Below are positions 42,675-51,408 of a DNA stretch of 64,000 nt, piece by piece. Made by a program: the position numbers and the translations under genes. How positions within the stretch are numbered: position 1 is the first letter of the stretch; each line of letters starts with the position of its first letter. Source of the stretch: Marinicella litoralis. GTDB taxonomy: Bacteria; Pseudomonadota; Gammaproteobacteria; Xanthomonadales; Marinicellaceae. The stretch covers positions 896,781 to 960,780 of the forward strand of contig NZ_NIHB01000001.1 of assembly GCF_002591915.1 (NCBI RefSeq), given 5' to 3'. The notes under the pieces were generated by a model. It searched no databases. It was not told the DNA's origin and saw nothing but the letters and a program-made list of their open reading frames with translations.

Positions 42675-44207
42675 ATGACTGATAAGTCTATCGGGTTTTT
42701 TATTTTGTTGTCAGCGGTGACTGCTGTTGTGGCTGAACCGATTCATGAAGCGGGTGTTTTGTCATTACAAAAATTGATGAACTCTGGTGAGTTGACCGCA
42801 GCGCAGTTAACCCAACATCATTTGGAGCGGATTCAACGACTTGAACCCAAACTGAATGCCATCATCAGCCTTAATCCAGATGCGCTTAAAGACGCCAGAC
42901 ATTCCGATGTACTCAGAAAGCGCGGTGAAATCAAAGGACCCTTACATGGCATTCCAGTTTTATTGAAAGACAACATAGAAACAACAGGTGCTGTGGCCAC
43001 CACCGCAGGGGCATTGGCCTTAAAGCACAACATAACCAACCGCGATGCCAGCTTGGTGAAGAACCTCAAAGCAGCCGGAGCGATTATATTGGGTAAAACC
43101 AACTTAAGTGAATGGGCTAATTTCCGTTCGGAACGATCATCCAGTGGATGGAGTGCAATCGGCGGACAAACCAACAACCCCTACGACTTTGCCAGAAACC
43201 CTTGTGGTTCAAGTGCCGGATCAGCCGTTGCTGCCGCTGCGGGGTTGGCGACCTTAACTGTAGGTACCGAAACCAATGGCTCTATTGTTTGTCCAGCCAG
43301 TGCCAACGGTGTGGTGGGTTTGAAACCGACCTTGGGTTTGGTCAGCAGAACTGGTGTGGTGCCCTTGGCGCACAGTCAGGATACTGCTGGACCCATCACC
43401 CGTTCGGTCAGTGATGCTGCCATGCTGCTGACAGCCATGCAGGGCCATGATGTCAATGATGCGATCACACTGGACGCTAGAGCACATCAACAACGGGATT
43501 ATTCAAAGGCATTGCAAATCGATGGCATCAATGGCAAACGCATCGGCATTTTGCGCAGTTCCAAAGGCTTTCACAGTGAAGTGAATCAACATTTCGAATT
43601 GGCCATTAAAGAGTTCGAGGCGGCCGGTGCCACCATGGTTGATGACCTCAGCTGGCAGCCACCCAAGGGGTTTTGGGACGCCAGCTATGAGGTGTTGTTA
43701 TTTGAATTTAAACATGATCTGAATCAATATTTAGCCAACTTACCCAATGCATTATCAAACTTGACTTTGATCAACATCATTGCCGACAATGTCAACAATA
43801 AAGCCGTTTCAATGCCATGGTTTGAGCAAGAAATATTGGTCAAAGCACAAGCCAAAAGTGACTTAAGCAGTGATGAATACAAAGCGGCATTGGACTTGGT
43901 TCAACAAGCGACCCGAGCCAACGGGTTGGATGCTTTGATCAATGAACATCAACTTGATGCCATCATTGCTCCCACAGGGGACCCGGCATGGACCACTGAT
44001 TTAATCAACGGTGATCATTTCGGTGGCAGTTCTTCATCATTGGCGGCGATTTCTGGGTATCCGAACATCACTGTGCCGATGGGAAATGTTCACGGCTTAC
44101 CAGTGGGTCTATCGATATTTTCAAAGGCCTATCAAGAGCCCACCCTGATCGCCATTGCATATGCCTATGAACAAAGAACCCAACACAGAAAGCCGCCTTT
44201 GGATTGA
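42675..44207 (+). CDS. Exported amidase-signature hydrolase
   Basis: 510 residues with signal peptide ending about VVA/EP; AGGT site 8 bases before the ATG. Amidase-signature triad: the Lys in PVLLKDNIE, the cis-Ser in NPCGSSAGSAVAAA and the nucleophile Ser in TETNGSIVCPAS. C-terminal GYPNITVPMGNVHGLPVGLS is typical. Such enzymes split amides of peptides, acylated or aromatic amides; being exported, it is probably periplasmic and may act on cell-wall or scavenged substrates. No operon partner; divergent from the his leader. Confidence 0.88.
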   Translation: MTDKSIGFFILLSAVTAVVAEPIHEAGVLSLQKLMNSGELTAAQLTQHHLERIQRLEPKLNAIISLNPDALKDARHSDVLRKRGEIKGPLHGIPVLLKDNIETTGAVATTAGALALKHNITNRDASLVKNLKAAGAIILGKTNLSEWANFRSERSSSGWSAIGGQTNNPYDFARNPCGSSAGSAVAAAAGLATLTVGTETNGSIVCPASANGVVGLKPTLGLVSRTGVVPLAHSQDTAGPITRSVSDAAMLLTAMQGHDVNDAITLDARAHQQRDYSKALQIDGINGKRIGILRSSKGFHSEVNQHFELAIKEFEAAGATMVDDLSWQPPKGFWDASYEVLLFEFKHDLNQYLANLPNALSNLTLINIIADNVNNKAVSMPWFEQEILVKAQAKSDLSSDEYKAALDLVQQATRANGLDALINEHQLDAIIAPTGDPAWTTDLINGDHFGGSSSSLAAISGYPNITVPMGNVHGLPVGLSIFSKAYQEPTLIAIAYAYEQRTQHRKPPLD

Positions 44208-44248
44208 CCTTTGCTGCCATCCAATGAAATAAATGTATAATATTTAGC

Positions 44249-44701
44249 ATGAGAATTTATTTCTTGGTGTTGATTTTGCTGTGCCTTTATGGCTGCCAAC
44301 ATACTGTGGATTCAATAGATGAATCGACTGTCTTAAACAAATTGTATGAACGTCATGAGCAGTGGCAGGGTGTGCCTTATCAACTCGGTGGCATGAGCCA
44401 ACAAGGCATTGATTGTTCAGGGTTTGTGGCTTTGACGTTTGCCGAAATGTTTGATCTTAATTTACCCAGAACGACCCATCTACAGTCACAAATAAAAGGA
44501 CAAATCCCTTTGGACATGATTCAAGCGGGTGATTTGTTGTTTTTTAAAATCCCGCAACAAAAAAAATATTATCACGTGGGCATTTACCTGGAAGCCGGAC
44601 TTTTCCTGCATGCCTCAACGTTAAAAGGGGTGATGATCTCCGATTTAAAAACCGATTACTGGCAACATAGTTTTTGGCAAGCCACCAGGGTACTTGATTA
44701 A
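44249..44701 (+). CDS. NlpC/P60-family lipoprotein endopeptidase
   Basis: 150 residues with lipobox signal MRIYFLVLILLCLYGCQH. The NlpC/P60 triad is clear: Cys in GIDCSGFVALTF, His in YYHVGIYLEAG, and the third polar residue in FLHAST. These papain-like enzymes cleave the bond between D-Glu and diamino acid in peptidoglycan stems. Short, without additional binding domains, like the Spr/MepS group. It starts 41 bp after the amidase and may be independent. Confidence 0.87.
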   Translation: MRIYFLVLILLCLYGCQHTVDSIDESTVLNKLYERHEQWQGVPYQLGGMSQQGIDCSGFVALTFAEMFDLNLPRTTHLQSQIKGQIPLDMIQAGDLLFFKIPQQKKYYHVGIYLEAGLFLHASTLKGVMISDLKTDYWQHSFWQATRVLD

Positions 44702-44822
44702 ATTATTTAGGCGATGTTGGTTTAAATGAGCATGGAATGCTGTTTGCTTCCTTACCTAGACTTGGTTTTTTTAATATTTTAAACGTTTACGCTTTATAAA
44801 CCACATTTTTCAAGTTATCCTT

Positions 44823-44933
44823 ATGAGTCAAGGAAGGTCAGAGGAGAGGAGCTGTTCACATAACCACGATTATGCTGGCGAAGCTGTTCAAAAATTTGGA
44901 ACCATTAAATATTATCGGGGTTATCCTAAATGA
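44823..44933 (+). CDS. Possible short leader ORF (36 aa) before the protease
   Basis: An open frame of 36 codons whose TGA overlaps the ATG of the protease gene (ATGA). The product starts MSQGRSEERSCSHNHDY. It has only a weak ribosome site, and open frames of this length arise by chance. It is listed because the same overlap occurs at the cupin gene. Confidence 0.2.
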   Translation: MSQGRSEERSCSHNHDYAGEAVQKFGTIKYYRGYPK

Positions 44934-47491
44934 GTAAAAAACTATTAATTATCTTACTGTTGATTTTATCAACAAGCAGTTTTGGTCAATTTGAAGTGTT
45001 GTCACAAAGCGAACATTCGGTTTCTTGGTTGGATGAATTGCAATTCAAACCTAAGAAAACAATCAAATCACAAAGTCTGGCATCCAATGAGGCCAGTATT
45101 GTTGGTGAATACATCAAGCAAGCTTACAGTTCACCATCACCTTATCTGGGGAATAACACCAGCAGCACACAGTTGGTTTGGACTGATGTGATTCATTATG
45201 CCAGTGGTACTTATATTTCACCCTATTTCAGTATGATGGATTTGGGCCCTGATGATTATGTGGTTTTGCGCTCTCCGGACAATTCAAGAAAATGGGTGTA
45301 TCGTGATCAAGGCATTAATGGTCAAGGCACTAAAAGTGGATTTTGGGGCATTCCCATTCATGGCAACACGGCCATAGTTGAACTCTATGTCAATTCAGCC
45401 ACTGGTGGTAAAGGTTATCAAATCAGCGAATTTGCCAGGGGTTATACCCGCGCTGAAATGGGCTTTGATGGGGAATCAATATGTACCACGGATGACACAC
45501 AAGAAGCCAAGTGTTATATGAATTCAGAACCTGAAGTTTATGAAAAAGCACGGGCAGTGGTCAGAATCTTATCCAATGGTAACGCCCATTGTACCGGCTG
45601 GTTGGTTGGAGATGAAGGCCATATTTTGACCAACGAGCATTGCGTCACTGACCAGTCTTCGGCCAACAACCTGACTTTAGAATTGATGGCTGAAGGGGCT
45701 GATTGTGCGACAAACTGTAGTTCGGCATTGGGTTGTCCAGGTATTGTTGAAGCCACCGGGCCAACATTCATCACGGACAGTGGTCCTTTGGATTATGCCT
45801 TGTTGATGCCTACCAATACGGTGAATGATTTACCAACAACTTATGGCTTCATGCAATTGCGTGCAACAGGTGCGGTTTTGAATGAACAAATTTATATCCC
45901 ACAACATCCTGCCGGTTGGGGCAAAAGGGTGGCTTTCAGTTCAAGTTATCCAGATGATGTGAACAACAACAACGGCTTAGGTACGGCCAACAGCATCAGT
46001 GAAGCAGGCTGTAGTGGGCCTGAACCTGATGTGGGTTATTGGCTAGACACCCAAGGTGGTTCATCGGGTTCGCCAGTCTTGGGTTACAGTGATCACAAAA
46101 TCGTTGCTTTACACCATTGTCGTGGCAGTGCTTCATGTACCACAGGTAATTCAGGGTCAGATGACCCCAATCGTGGCGTTCCAATTCAGGCCATTATCGC
46201 TGATTTAGGAGCAAACTTACCCAATGGTGCAGTTTGTGATTCGCCCGATGCGCCGACCAACGTCAACGCTGTTGCCAATGGCGATAACCAAATTGATGTC
46301 AGCTGGTCCTCACCTGGTGCAGGTTCATTTTTATACGATGTCTACCGTGCGGTTGGCAACTGCTCTTCCACAACTTATGAAAAAATAGCCACTGGTGTCA
46401 GCGGTACCACTTATGTAGATACCGATGTATCAGGGACTTCAGAATATGCTTACAAAGTGAAAACATATGACACGGTCGAAGCATGTACTTCGGTTTTTTC
46501 ATCATGTGATACAGCTACAGCGACGGGTATATGTACCTTGGCTCCGACTTTTTCAGGGGTAGAGCAAGTGGTTAATCAAAAGCAAAACACTTGTGCGGTT
46601 CAAGTTGATTGGTCGCAATCGGTAAATAATTGTGGGGATGATGTGGTTTATAACGTATACCGCTCACCCTTAGAAGAATTTACCCCCTCAGCAAATAACT
46701 TGGTTTCTTCTTGTGAAACCGGCACTACCTTTACAGACACTGGCATGGTATATGGTCAGGATTTTTACTACAGTGTTCAAGCAGAGGACAACAGCAACAA
46801 TGGATCTGGTATGTGTTCAGCGGGTAATGAAACCAGTAACTTGATTAATATGGGGGTTGTTGCCACAGGTCCAGACAATGTTGCTTTCAGTGATGACATT
46901 GACTCAGGCACTGGAAATTGGTCTACCCAAGCTGGCACCGCTGACAGCGGGACTTCTGCTTGGGAAATCAATACAACCACAGTTAATTCAGCACCCAATT
47001 CTTGGTTTGTTTCAGATGAACCAACCACCAAAGATCAGTTATTGATCTTAGATGAAATCATCAATGTTAGTTCAGCTGGATTGGAACTCAGGTTCAATCA
47101 TAATTTCAATACCGAAGCCACATGGGACGGCGGGGTATTGGAATACACCACGGATGGTGGTGTCACGTGGTTTGATATTTTGGCAGGCGATGGCGGCAGT
47201 GTTGCAGCCAACCCTGATCGAATTATCCAAAACGGCTACCCCAGTGCACTGCGAGGTGGTCCAGCCACTGGCCGCGATGCGTGGAGTGGCACCAGCAGCG
47301 GTTGGCAACAGGTTGTTGTTTCACTCAGTGATTTTGTTGGTGAAACGGTGCAATTCAGGTGGCGGATGTCTTGTGATGGTTCTGTTTCTGGTGAAGGTTG
47401 GTATATTGATGATGTTTCAGTGGTAGAACCTACCCAATGTGACTTCAATGACCTGATTTATGCCGATGGATTCGGCCCCACTCCTGATTAA
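44930..47491 (+). CDS. Exported trypsin-like serine protease with FnIII domains and DGF tail
   Basis: 853 residues. Signal peptide ends about SFG/QF. After a propeptide-like region (to about residue 200), a chymotrypsin-fold protease has His in LTNEHCVTD, Asp in GPLDYALLMP and Ser in TQGGSSGSPVLG. It is followed by two fibronectin type III-like repeats (PTNVNAVANGDNQIDVSWSS and VNQKQNTCAVQVDWSQ) and a jelly-roll C-terminal domain (FNHNFNTEATWDGGVLEYTTDGG). The final LIYADGFGPTPD matches the tail shared by other exported proteins here. Likely secreted or surface-held; its targets are unknown. A strong terminator follows. Confidence 0.85.
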   Translation: MSKKLLIILLLILSTSSFGQFEVLSQSEHSVSWLDELQFKPKKTIKSQSLASNEASIVGEYIKQAYSSPSPYLGNNTSSTQLVWTDVIHYASGTYISPYFSMMDLGPDDYVVLRSPDNSRKWVYRDQGINGQGTKSGFWGIPIHGNTAIVELYVNSATGGKGYQISEFARGYTRAEMGFDGESICTTDDTQEAKCYMNSEPEVYEKARAVVRILSNGNAHCTGWLVGDEGHILTNEHCVTDQSSANNLTLELMAEGADCATNCSSALGCPGIVEATGPTFITDSGPLDYALLMPTNTVNDLPTTYGFMQLRATGAVLNEQIYIPQHPAGWGKRVAFSSSYPDDVNNNNGLGTANSISEAGCSGPEPDVGYWLDTQGGSSGSPVLGYSDHKIVALHHCRGSASCTTGNSGSDDPNRGVPIQAIIADLGANLPNGAVCDSPDAPTNVNAVANGDNQIDVSWSSPGAGSFLYDVYRAVGNCSSTTYEKIATGVSGTTYVDTDVSGTSEYAYKVKTYDTVEACTSVFSSCDTATATGICTLAPTFSGVEQVVNQKQNTCAVQVDWSQSVNNCGDDVVYNVYRSPLEEFTPSANNLVSSCETGTTFTDTGMVYGQDFYYSVQAEDNSNNGSGMCSAGNETSNLINMGVVATGPDNVAFSDDIDSGTGNWSTQAGTADSGTSAWEINTTTVNSAPNSWFVSDEPTTKDQLLILDEIINVSSAGLELRFNHNFNTEATWDGGVLEYTTDGGVTWFDILAGDGGSVAANPDRIIQNGYPSALRGGPATGRDAWSGTSSGWQQVVVSLSDFVGETVQFRWRMSCDGSVSGEGWYIDDVSVVEPTQCDFNDLIYADGFGPTPD

Positions 47492-47503
47492 TGAATATTA
47501 ATG

Positions 47504-47531
47504 CGCGTACATTGTTGAATGGATGTACGCG
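47504..47531 (+). other. Hairpin after the protease gene
   Basis: cgcgtacat (47504-47512) pairs with atgtacgcg (47523-47531), 9 bp, 12 bp past the protease stop. No T run; probably a 3'-end stability stem. Confidence 0.55.
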
Positions 47532-47551
47532 TGCTTGTTCCATTGTGATGA

Positions 47552-47582
47552 ATCACGCCATAGCTATGGCGTGATTTTTTTT
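47552..47582 (+). terminator. Intrinsic terminator of the protease gene
   Basis: A 24-bp perfect palindrome, atcacgccata and its mirror (47552-47575), followed by eight T. It also lies just past the stop of the convergent HutD gene. Confidence 0.9.
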
Positions 47583-47584
47583 GT

Positions 47585-48154
47585 TCAATCGAATGGTTTC
47601 AAATCAATCACGAGAAACCCAGCACCCACAACATTAACTTGAACAGCGCACGCTTCAATTTGTAACAGATGGCCAGCAGGCAGGCATAAACTGTGCTGAT
47701 TGATTTGCACTTTTAGCGATTGATAGGCCGCATACACAAAGACCAAGTCACCGCAATGAATATCAAGATTTTGTCGTTGTGAGTAAGTTTTGATTTGAGC
47801 AGAACATGTTTGTTGATTGGTCATCACATTGAAACCTTCAATTGGTCGCTTATGCAACTCTCCCAAGGTTTGATAGGAGCCATCGAAAGCAGCGATTGAC
47901 AGCGGTGAACGCAAATCATCGAAGTGTCGTTGATTGTGAGTCAGTTTGATGCCGTTGCCTCGCAATAAAATCAATTGTCGGTCATAGCCGCTGAAATCTG
48001 AAAACACACCATCTTTATTTACGCTGGCAATGCTCAATCGCCAGTCAAAATTTTGTAAAGTTCCACCCGGGCTGATGGCCAATTCTGTGGTGTTGCCTGA
48101 GCCATTTTTCCAAGGGATGGTTTTGTATTGATCAGGAGTGATGATTTTAAACAT
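47585..48154 (-). CDS. HutD/Ves-family protein
   Basis: 189 residues from the ATG at 48154 (MFKIITPDQYKTIPWKNGSG); longer frames upstream have no start signal. The motif WKNGSGNTTELAISP and the later SIAAFDGSY and LPAGHLLQIEA are the two halves of the double cupin-like fold of HutD/Ves. The family lies near histidine-utilisation genes in some species and in Escherichia coli is a cold-induced protein; its activity is unknown. No hut genes are nearby. Confidence 0.82.
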   Translation of the reverse strand: MFKIITPDQYKTIPWKNGSGNTTELAISPGGTLQNFDWRLSIASVNKDGVFSDFSGYDRQLILLRGNGIKLTHNQRHFDDLRSPLSIAAFDGSYQTLGELHKRPIEGFNVMTNQQTCSAQIKTYSQRQNLDIHCGDLVFVYAAYQSLKVQINQHSLCLPAGHLLQIEACAVQVNVVGAGFLVIDLKPFD

Positions 48155-48394
48155 GATGACATTTAACCGGCTGTGCAGGCTGTTGTCAATTATTGTCAGT
48201 TCCATTCAAAATGTAGATTTTTAGAAGCATTTAAAAATAATTATCGCGTTGGGTATTAACCCTGCTGTCAAGCTGATTTATTTTTCATTGATATTGAGAG
48301 TGAATTTATAGAAAATTATCACCCAATACATTTCTGGTATGGTTTTTGATGGCCATGTTGGGGTAACCGTTTAAATTTCGAAATAGGGGAAACG

Positions 48395-49840
48395 ATGAAA
48401 ATCAAAAAATCGGTCGTTACAATCGTGATGGCATTATCAATGTTCACTACACAATCTCAAGCACAAAACAATTTCTTTCAACAAATGCTGCAAGAAATCA
48501 TTGATATCATCAATGCATCTGAATATCAGGTACCAACGATGAACACCTTTGCTCAACTTCCAGAGCCCTTAACTGATGCTGACTTTCATCTGTACAGCGA
48601 TGAAAAAGTGCAACTGGGTAACATATTGTTTTATGACAAAATACTCAGTGGCAACATGAATGATTCTTGTGCCACCTGCCACCATGGCATGGCTGCAACA
48701 GGTGATGGTTTGTCATTATCGATAGGTGAAGGGGGATCAGGCTTAGGGGTTTCGCGTGATACCGGTTATGAAAACGACGCAGTGCACGAGCGAGTGCCAC
48801 GAAATGCCCCACATGTTTTCAATGCTGGAGCCAAGGAAATGACGGTGATGTTTCACGACGGTCGGGTCTTTGCAGATGCCAGCCAACCCAGTGGTTTTTC
48901 CAGTCCCGCAGGCGCTGACTTGCCTATGGGCTTAGACAACACTTTAGCTGCTCAAGCGATGTTTCCAGTGACTTCAGGCACAGAAATGGCAGGTCAGGCC
49001 GGAGAAAATGAAGTGGCAGATCAAGCGGCAGTGGGTCGCTTGGCCGGTGTCGGTGGCGTCTGGGACTTGTTGTCTAAAAGGATACAAAACATCCCCGAAT
49101 ATGTGACTTTGTTCCAAGCCGCTTTTGAAGATGTCAATCAAGCATCGGACATCACTTATGTACACATTGCCAATGCCTTGGCTGCCTTTGAGGCAGTGGT
49201 TTGGCGTGCAGACAATTCTCCGTTTGATCAATACTTACGTGGCGACAAAGGTGCCATGAGTCCCAATCAAATAGCTGGGATGAATTTGTTTTATGGTGAT
49301 GCAGGTTGTGCAGATTGCCACTCTGGCAAGTTGTTGGGTCCGGCCGACAGTTTTAAATCCATCGGCATGATTCAGTTTGGACCGGGTAAAGGAGACAACC
49401 TGGATGGATACAATGATGGTCAAGATGATTTTGGTCGTGAACGTGTCACCGGTGATGTAGCCGACCGATTTAAATTCAGGGTGCTTTCAGCTCGAAATGT
49501 TTTGTTAACCGGCCCCTGGGGCCATACCGGTGCATATGATAATTTGGAAGACTTGATTAAACATCATTTAGACCCGGTTGAAGCCACTTTAAATTATGAT
49601 CGTTCACAAGCAAAATTGCCCATTCGTGATGATTTAGATGCCATTGATTTTACGGTTTTGGATGATGACAACAGAACCGCACAAATCTTGGCCAGCAGTG
49701 AGCTTACACCGCGCAACTTAAACGCCACTCAAATTGCCCGCTTGATTGATTTTCTTGATGCGGCGACAGACCGTCGCAGCGTTAACCTAAGAAATGAGGT
49801 GCCTCGTCGGGTTCCCAGTGGACTGCCCGTTTTTGATTGA
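48395..49840 (+). CDS. Di-heme cytochrome c peroxidase/MauG-like protein
   Basis: 481 residues with a signal peptide (cleavage near SQA/QN). Two CxxCH heme sites, NDSCATCHHGM near residue 90 and DAGCADCHSGK near residue 305, place it in the bacterial di-heme peroxidase/MauG family. It reduces hydrogen peroxide in the periplasm or oxidises a protein substrate. Longer than most peroxidases because of inserts such as the acidic DGYNDGQDDFGRERV. No electron donor gene nearby. A hairpin follows 10 bp after the stop. Confidence 0.88.
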   Translation: MKIKKSVVTIVMALSMFTTQSQAQNNFFQQMLQEIIDIINASEYQVPTMNTFAQLPEPLTDADFHLYSDEKVQLGNILFYDKILSGNMNDSCATCHHGMAATGDGLSLSIGEGGSGLGVSRDTGYENDAVHERVPRNAPHVFNAGAKEMTVMFHDGRVFADASQPSGFSSPAGADLPMGLDNTLAAQAMFPVTSGTEMAGQAGENEVADQAAVGRLAGVGGVWDLLSKRIQNIPEYVTLFQAAFEDVNQASDITYVHIANALAAFEAVVWRADNSPFDQYLRGDKGAMSPNQIAGMNLFYGDAGCADCHSGKLLGPADSFKSIGMIQFGPGKGDNLDGYNDGQDDFGRERVTGDVADRFKFRVLSARNVLLTGPWGHTGAYDNLEDLIKHHLDPVEATLNYDRSQAKLPIRDDLDAIDFTVLDDDNRTAQILASSELTPRNLNATQIARLIDFLDAATDRRSVNLRNEVPRRVPSGLPVFD

Positions 49841-49850
49841 TCAATGGCCT

Positions 49851-49883
49851 TCATCAAGAGGTGAGTTTTTCACCTCTTGATGA
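49851..49883 (+). terminator. Strong stem-loop after the di-heme peroxidase gene
   Basis: A perfect 14-bp stem (tcatcaagaggtga 49851-49864 and its complement 49870-49883) with loop gtttt. The T run after it is weak, so it may end transcription or protect the 3' end. Confidence 0.6.
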
Positions 49884-49989
49884 TTGGTTTATCTGTGCCA
49901 AAAGTCAGTTTATTTAATAATTTGCAATAAGGGCTGAACCTTCATCAACGGCCTCAATCTAATCCAACAGTTTAATTGAGTCATTTATC

Positions 49990-50772
49990 ATGCAAGGTTT
50001 TCACTGGGATTATGAAGTGTTTTTGTTTTTGGCGGCGGTTTTGACATTGTTGGCTTGGTTGTACAGCAGACAGAAAAAAGCACGAGTCAGTCAATATAAA
50101 TATATCCGATTCACTGCGGCTGCGGGTAGTTTTTTCCCCTTGTTGTTTTTGATTTTATCCGTCAGGTCATTTGCGTTTGAACCATTTCGCATTCCGTCAT
50201 CTTCGATGATGCCAACCCTATTGACCGGTGATTTCATCTATGTGGATAAATCTGCATATGGTTTAAAAATGCCGGTATTTCACAACACTTTGATTGAAAC
50301 CGGTCAGCCGAAAAAAGGCGATGTGTTTGTGTTCAGATCAGTCGAGGACCCATCAATTGATGTGATCAAGCGGGTGGTGGGCGTGCCCGGTGATCACATT
50401 CGATACGATCAAAGAACCAAACAACTTTTCGTTAATGAACAAAGGGTTAATGAACAGTTCATTGGCTCCTATAAAGGTTTTCATGATGACATCAACCCCC
50501 AAGGATTGAACCAGAAACAAGCCACCACGGGTGAACAACAACACACTGTTTTGTATTCAAATGGCGTGCATCGCAGTTACCAATACACTGACTTGGTGGT
50601 ACCGGAAGGTCATTATTTTGGCATGGGTGACAATCGAGATTTCAGTAAAGACAGTCGGGTGTTTGGTTTGATTCCAGCAGAAAATATTGTGGGTCAGGCT
50701 AAATTTATCTGGATGCATTGGCGACCGAACGCTTTTATCGACGGGCTTAAACGCATAGGTAATCTACTGTAG
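49990..50772 (+). CDS. lepB: Signal peptidase I
   Basis: 260 residues. Two N-terminal membrane helices (about residues 9-25 and 46-62). The serine of the Ser-Lys dyad lies in RIPSSSMMPTLLTGDFI, and the lysine in DVIKRVVGVPGDHIRYD; the closing box is GDNRDFSKDSRVFGLIP. It removes signal peptides of exported proteins at the periplasmic face. No lepA/rnc operon partner is present. It is convergent with umuD. Confidence 0.93.
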   Translation: MQGFHWDYEVFLFLAAVLTLLAWLYSRQKKARVSQYKYIRFTAAAGSFFPLLFLILSVRSFAFEPFRIPSSSMMPTLLTGDFIYVDKSAYGLKMPVFHNTLIETGQPKKGDVFVFRSVEDPSIDVIKRVVGVPGDHIRYDQRTKQLFVNEQRVNEQFIGSYKGFHDDINPQGLNQKQATTGEQQHTVLYSNGVHRSYQYTDLVVPEGHYFGMGDNRDFSKDSRVFGLIPAENIVGQAKFIWMHWRPNAFIDGLKRIGNLL

Positions 50773-50812
50773 GAGGCATTTTGATGGTGAAAGCTTGGGT
50801 ATGTGTGACCTC

Positions 50813-51235
50813 TTATTTCAACGACCGAGCCACGCCGGTAACCACACCCCAAATAATCAGTTCAGTTTCACCGGTAATGGGTATGTCTTCATAGTTGCTG
50901 TTTTCAGCTTGTAGGCGCAAACCTCCTTGGGTACATAACCGTTTAACAGTGAACTCGTTGTTGACCAAAGCGACCACAATGTCTTTGTTGGTGGCGGTGT
51001 ATGATCGGTCAATCACCAGCATGTCATTTTGAAAAATACCGGCACCGATCATTGAATCACCTTCCACCCGAGCAAAAAACGTACTGGCTGGGTTTTTAAT
51101 CAGCAGTTGGTCTAAACTCAAAGCACCTTCCAAATGCTCCTCAACCACACCAGGGAAACCCGCTGAAATATTACCCGTGTAAAATGGGATGTCGGTGTAG
51201 CTTCCTTTTGGCTTTAATAGGGTTACTTTACTCAT
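50813..51235 (-). CDS. umuD: UmuD-like autoproteolytic polymerase subunit
   Basis: 140 residues from the ATG at 51235 (MSKVTLLKPKGSYTDIPFY). It has the LexA-like cleavage site (NISAGFPG), the nucleophile Ser in RVEGDSMIGAGI and the catalytic Lys in LVNNEFTVKRL. After self-cleavage at the site, the UmuD' form joins UmuC to make polymerase V. No umuC gene follows; the next gene is lepB on the other strand. I could not find a LexA box (CTGT-N8-ACAG) in the upstream region. Confidence 0.82.
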   Translation of the reverse strand: MSKVTLLKPKGSYTDIPFYTGNISAGFPGVVEEHLEGALSLDQLLIKNPASTFFARVEGDSMIGAGIFQNDMLVIDRSYTATNKDIVVALVNNEFTVKRLCTQGGLRLQAENSNYEDIPITGETELIIWGVVTGVARSLK

Positions 51236-51408
51236 GTGGCTTGGCTGTTCAGTGATTGTTTGTAAGTTCTTATTAAACAACAGCCCACCATGGATTTAAA
51301 CTGTTTTGTGTTAATTAGTGCTGAGACTGGCGATTAAAGTGCTTTTGCATAATTTGTCCTTGTGGTAGGTTGGGTATAGACTCATTTATCATTGAAAGCG
51401 TACTGAGT

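Noticed and set aside
48395-49840. C-terminal VFD of the di-heme peroxidase as another shared tail
   Set aside because: It lacks the D-x-I-[FY]-x-[DAS]-[GD]-F pattern; only two residues resemble it.
51236-51330. Possible LexA box upstream of umuD
   Set aside because: No CTGT-N8-ACAG match was found; only partial CTGTTGTTTAATAAGA similarity.
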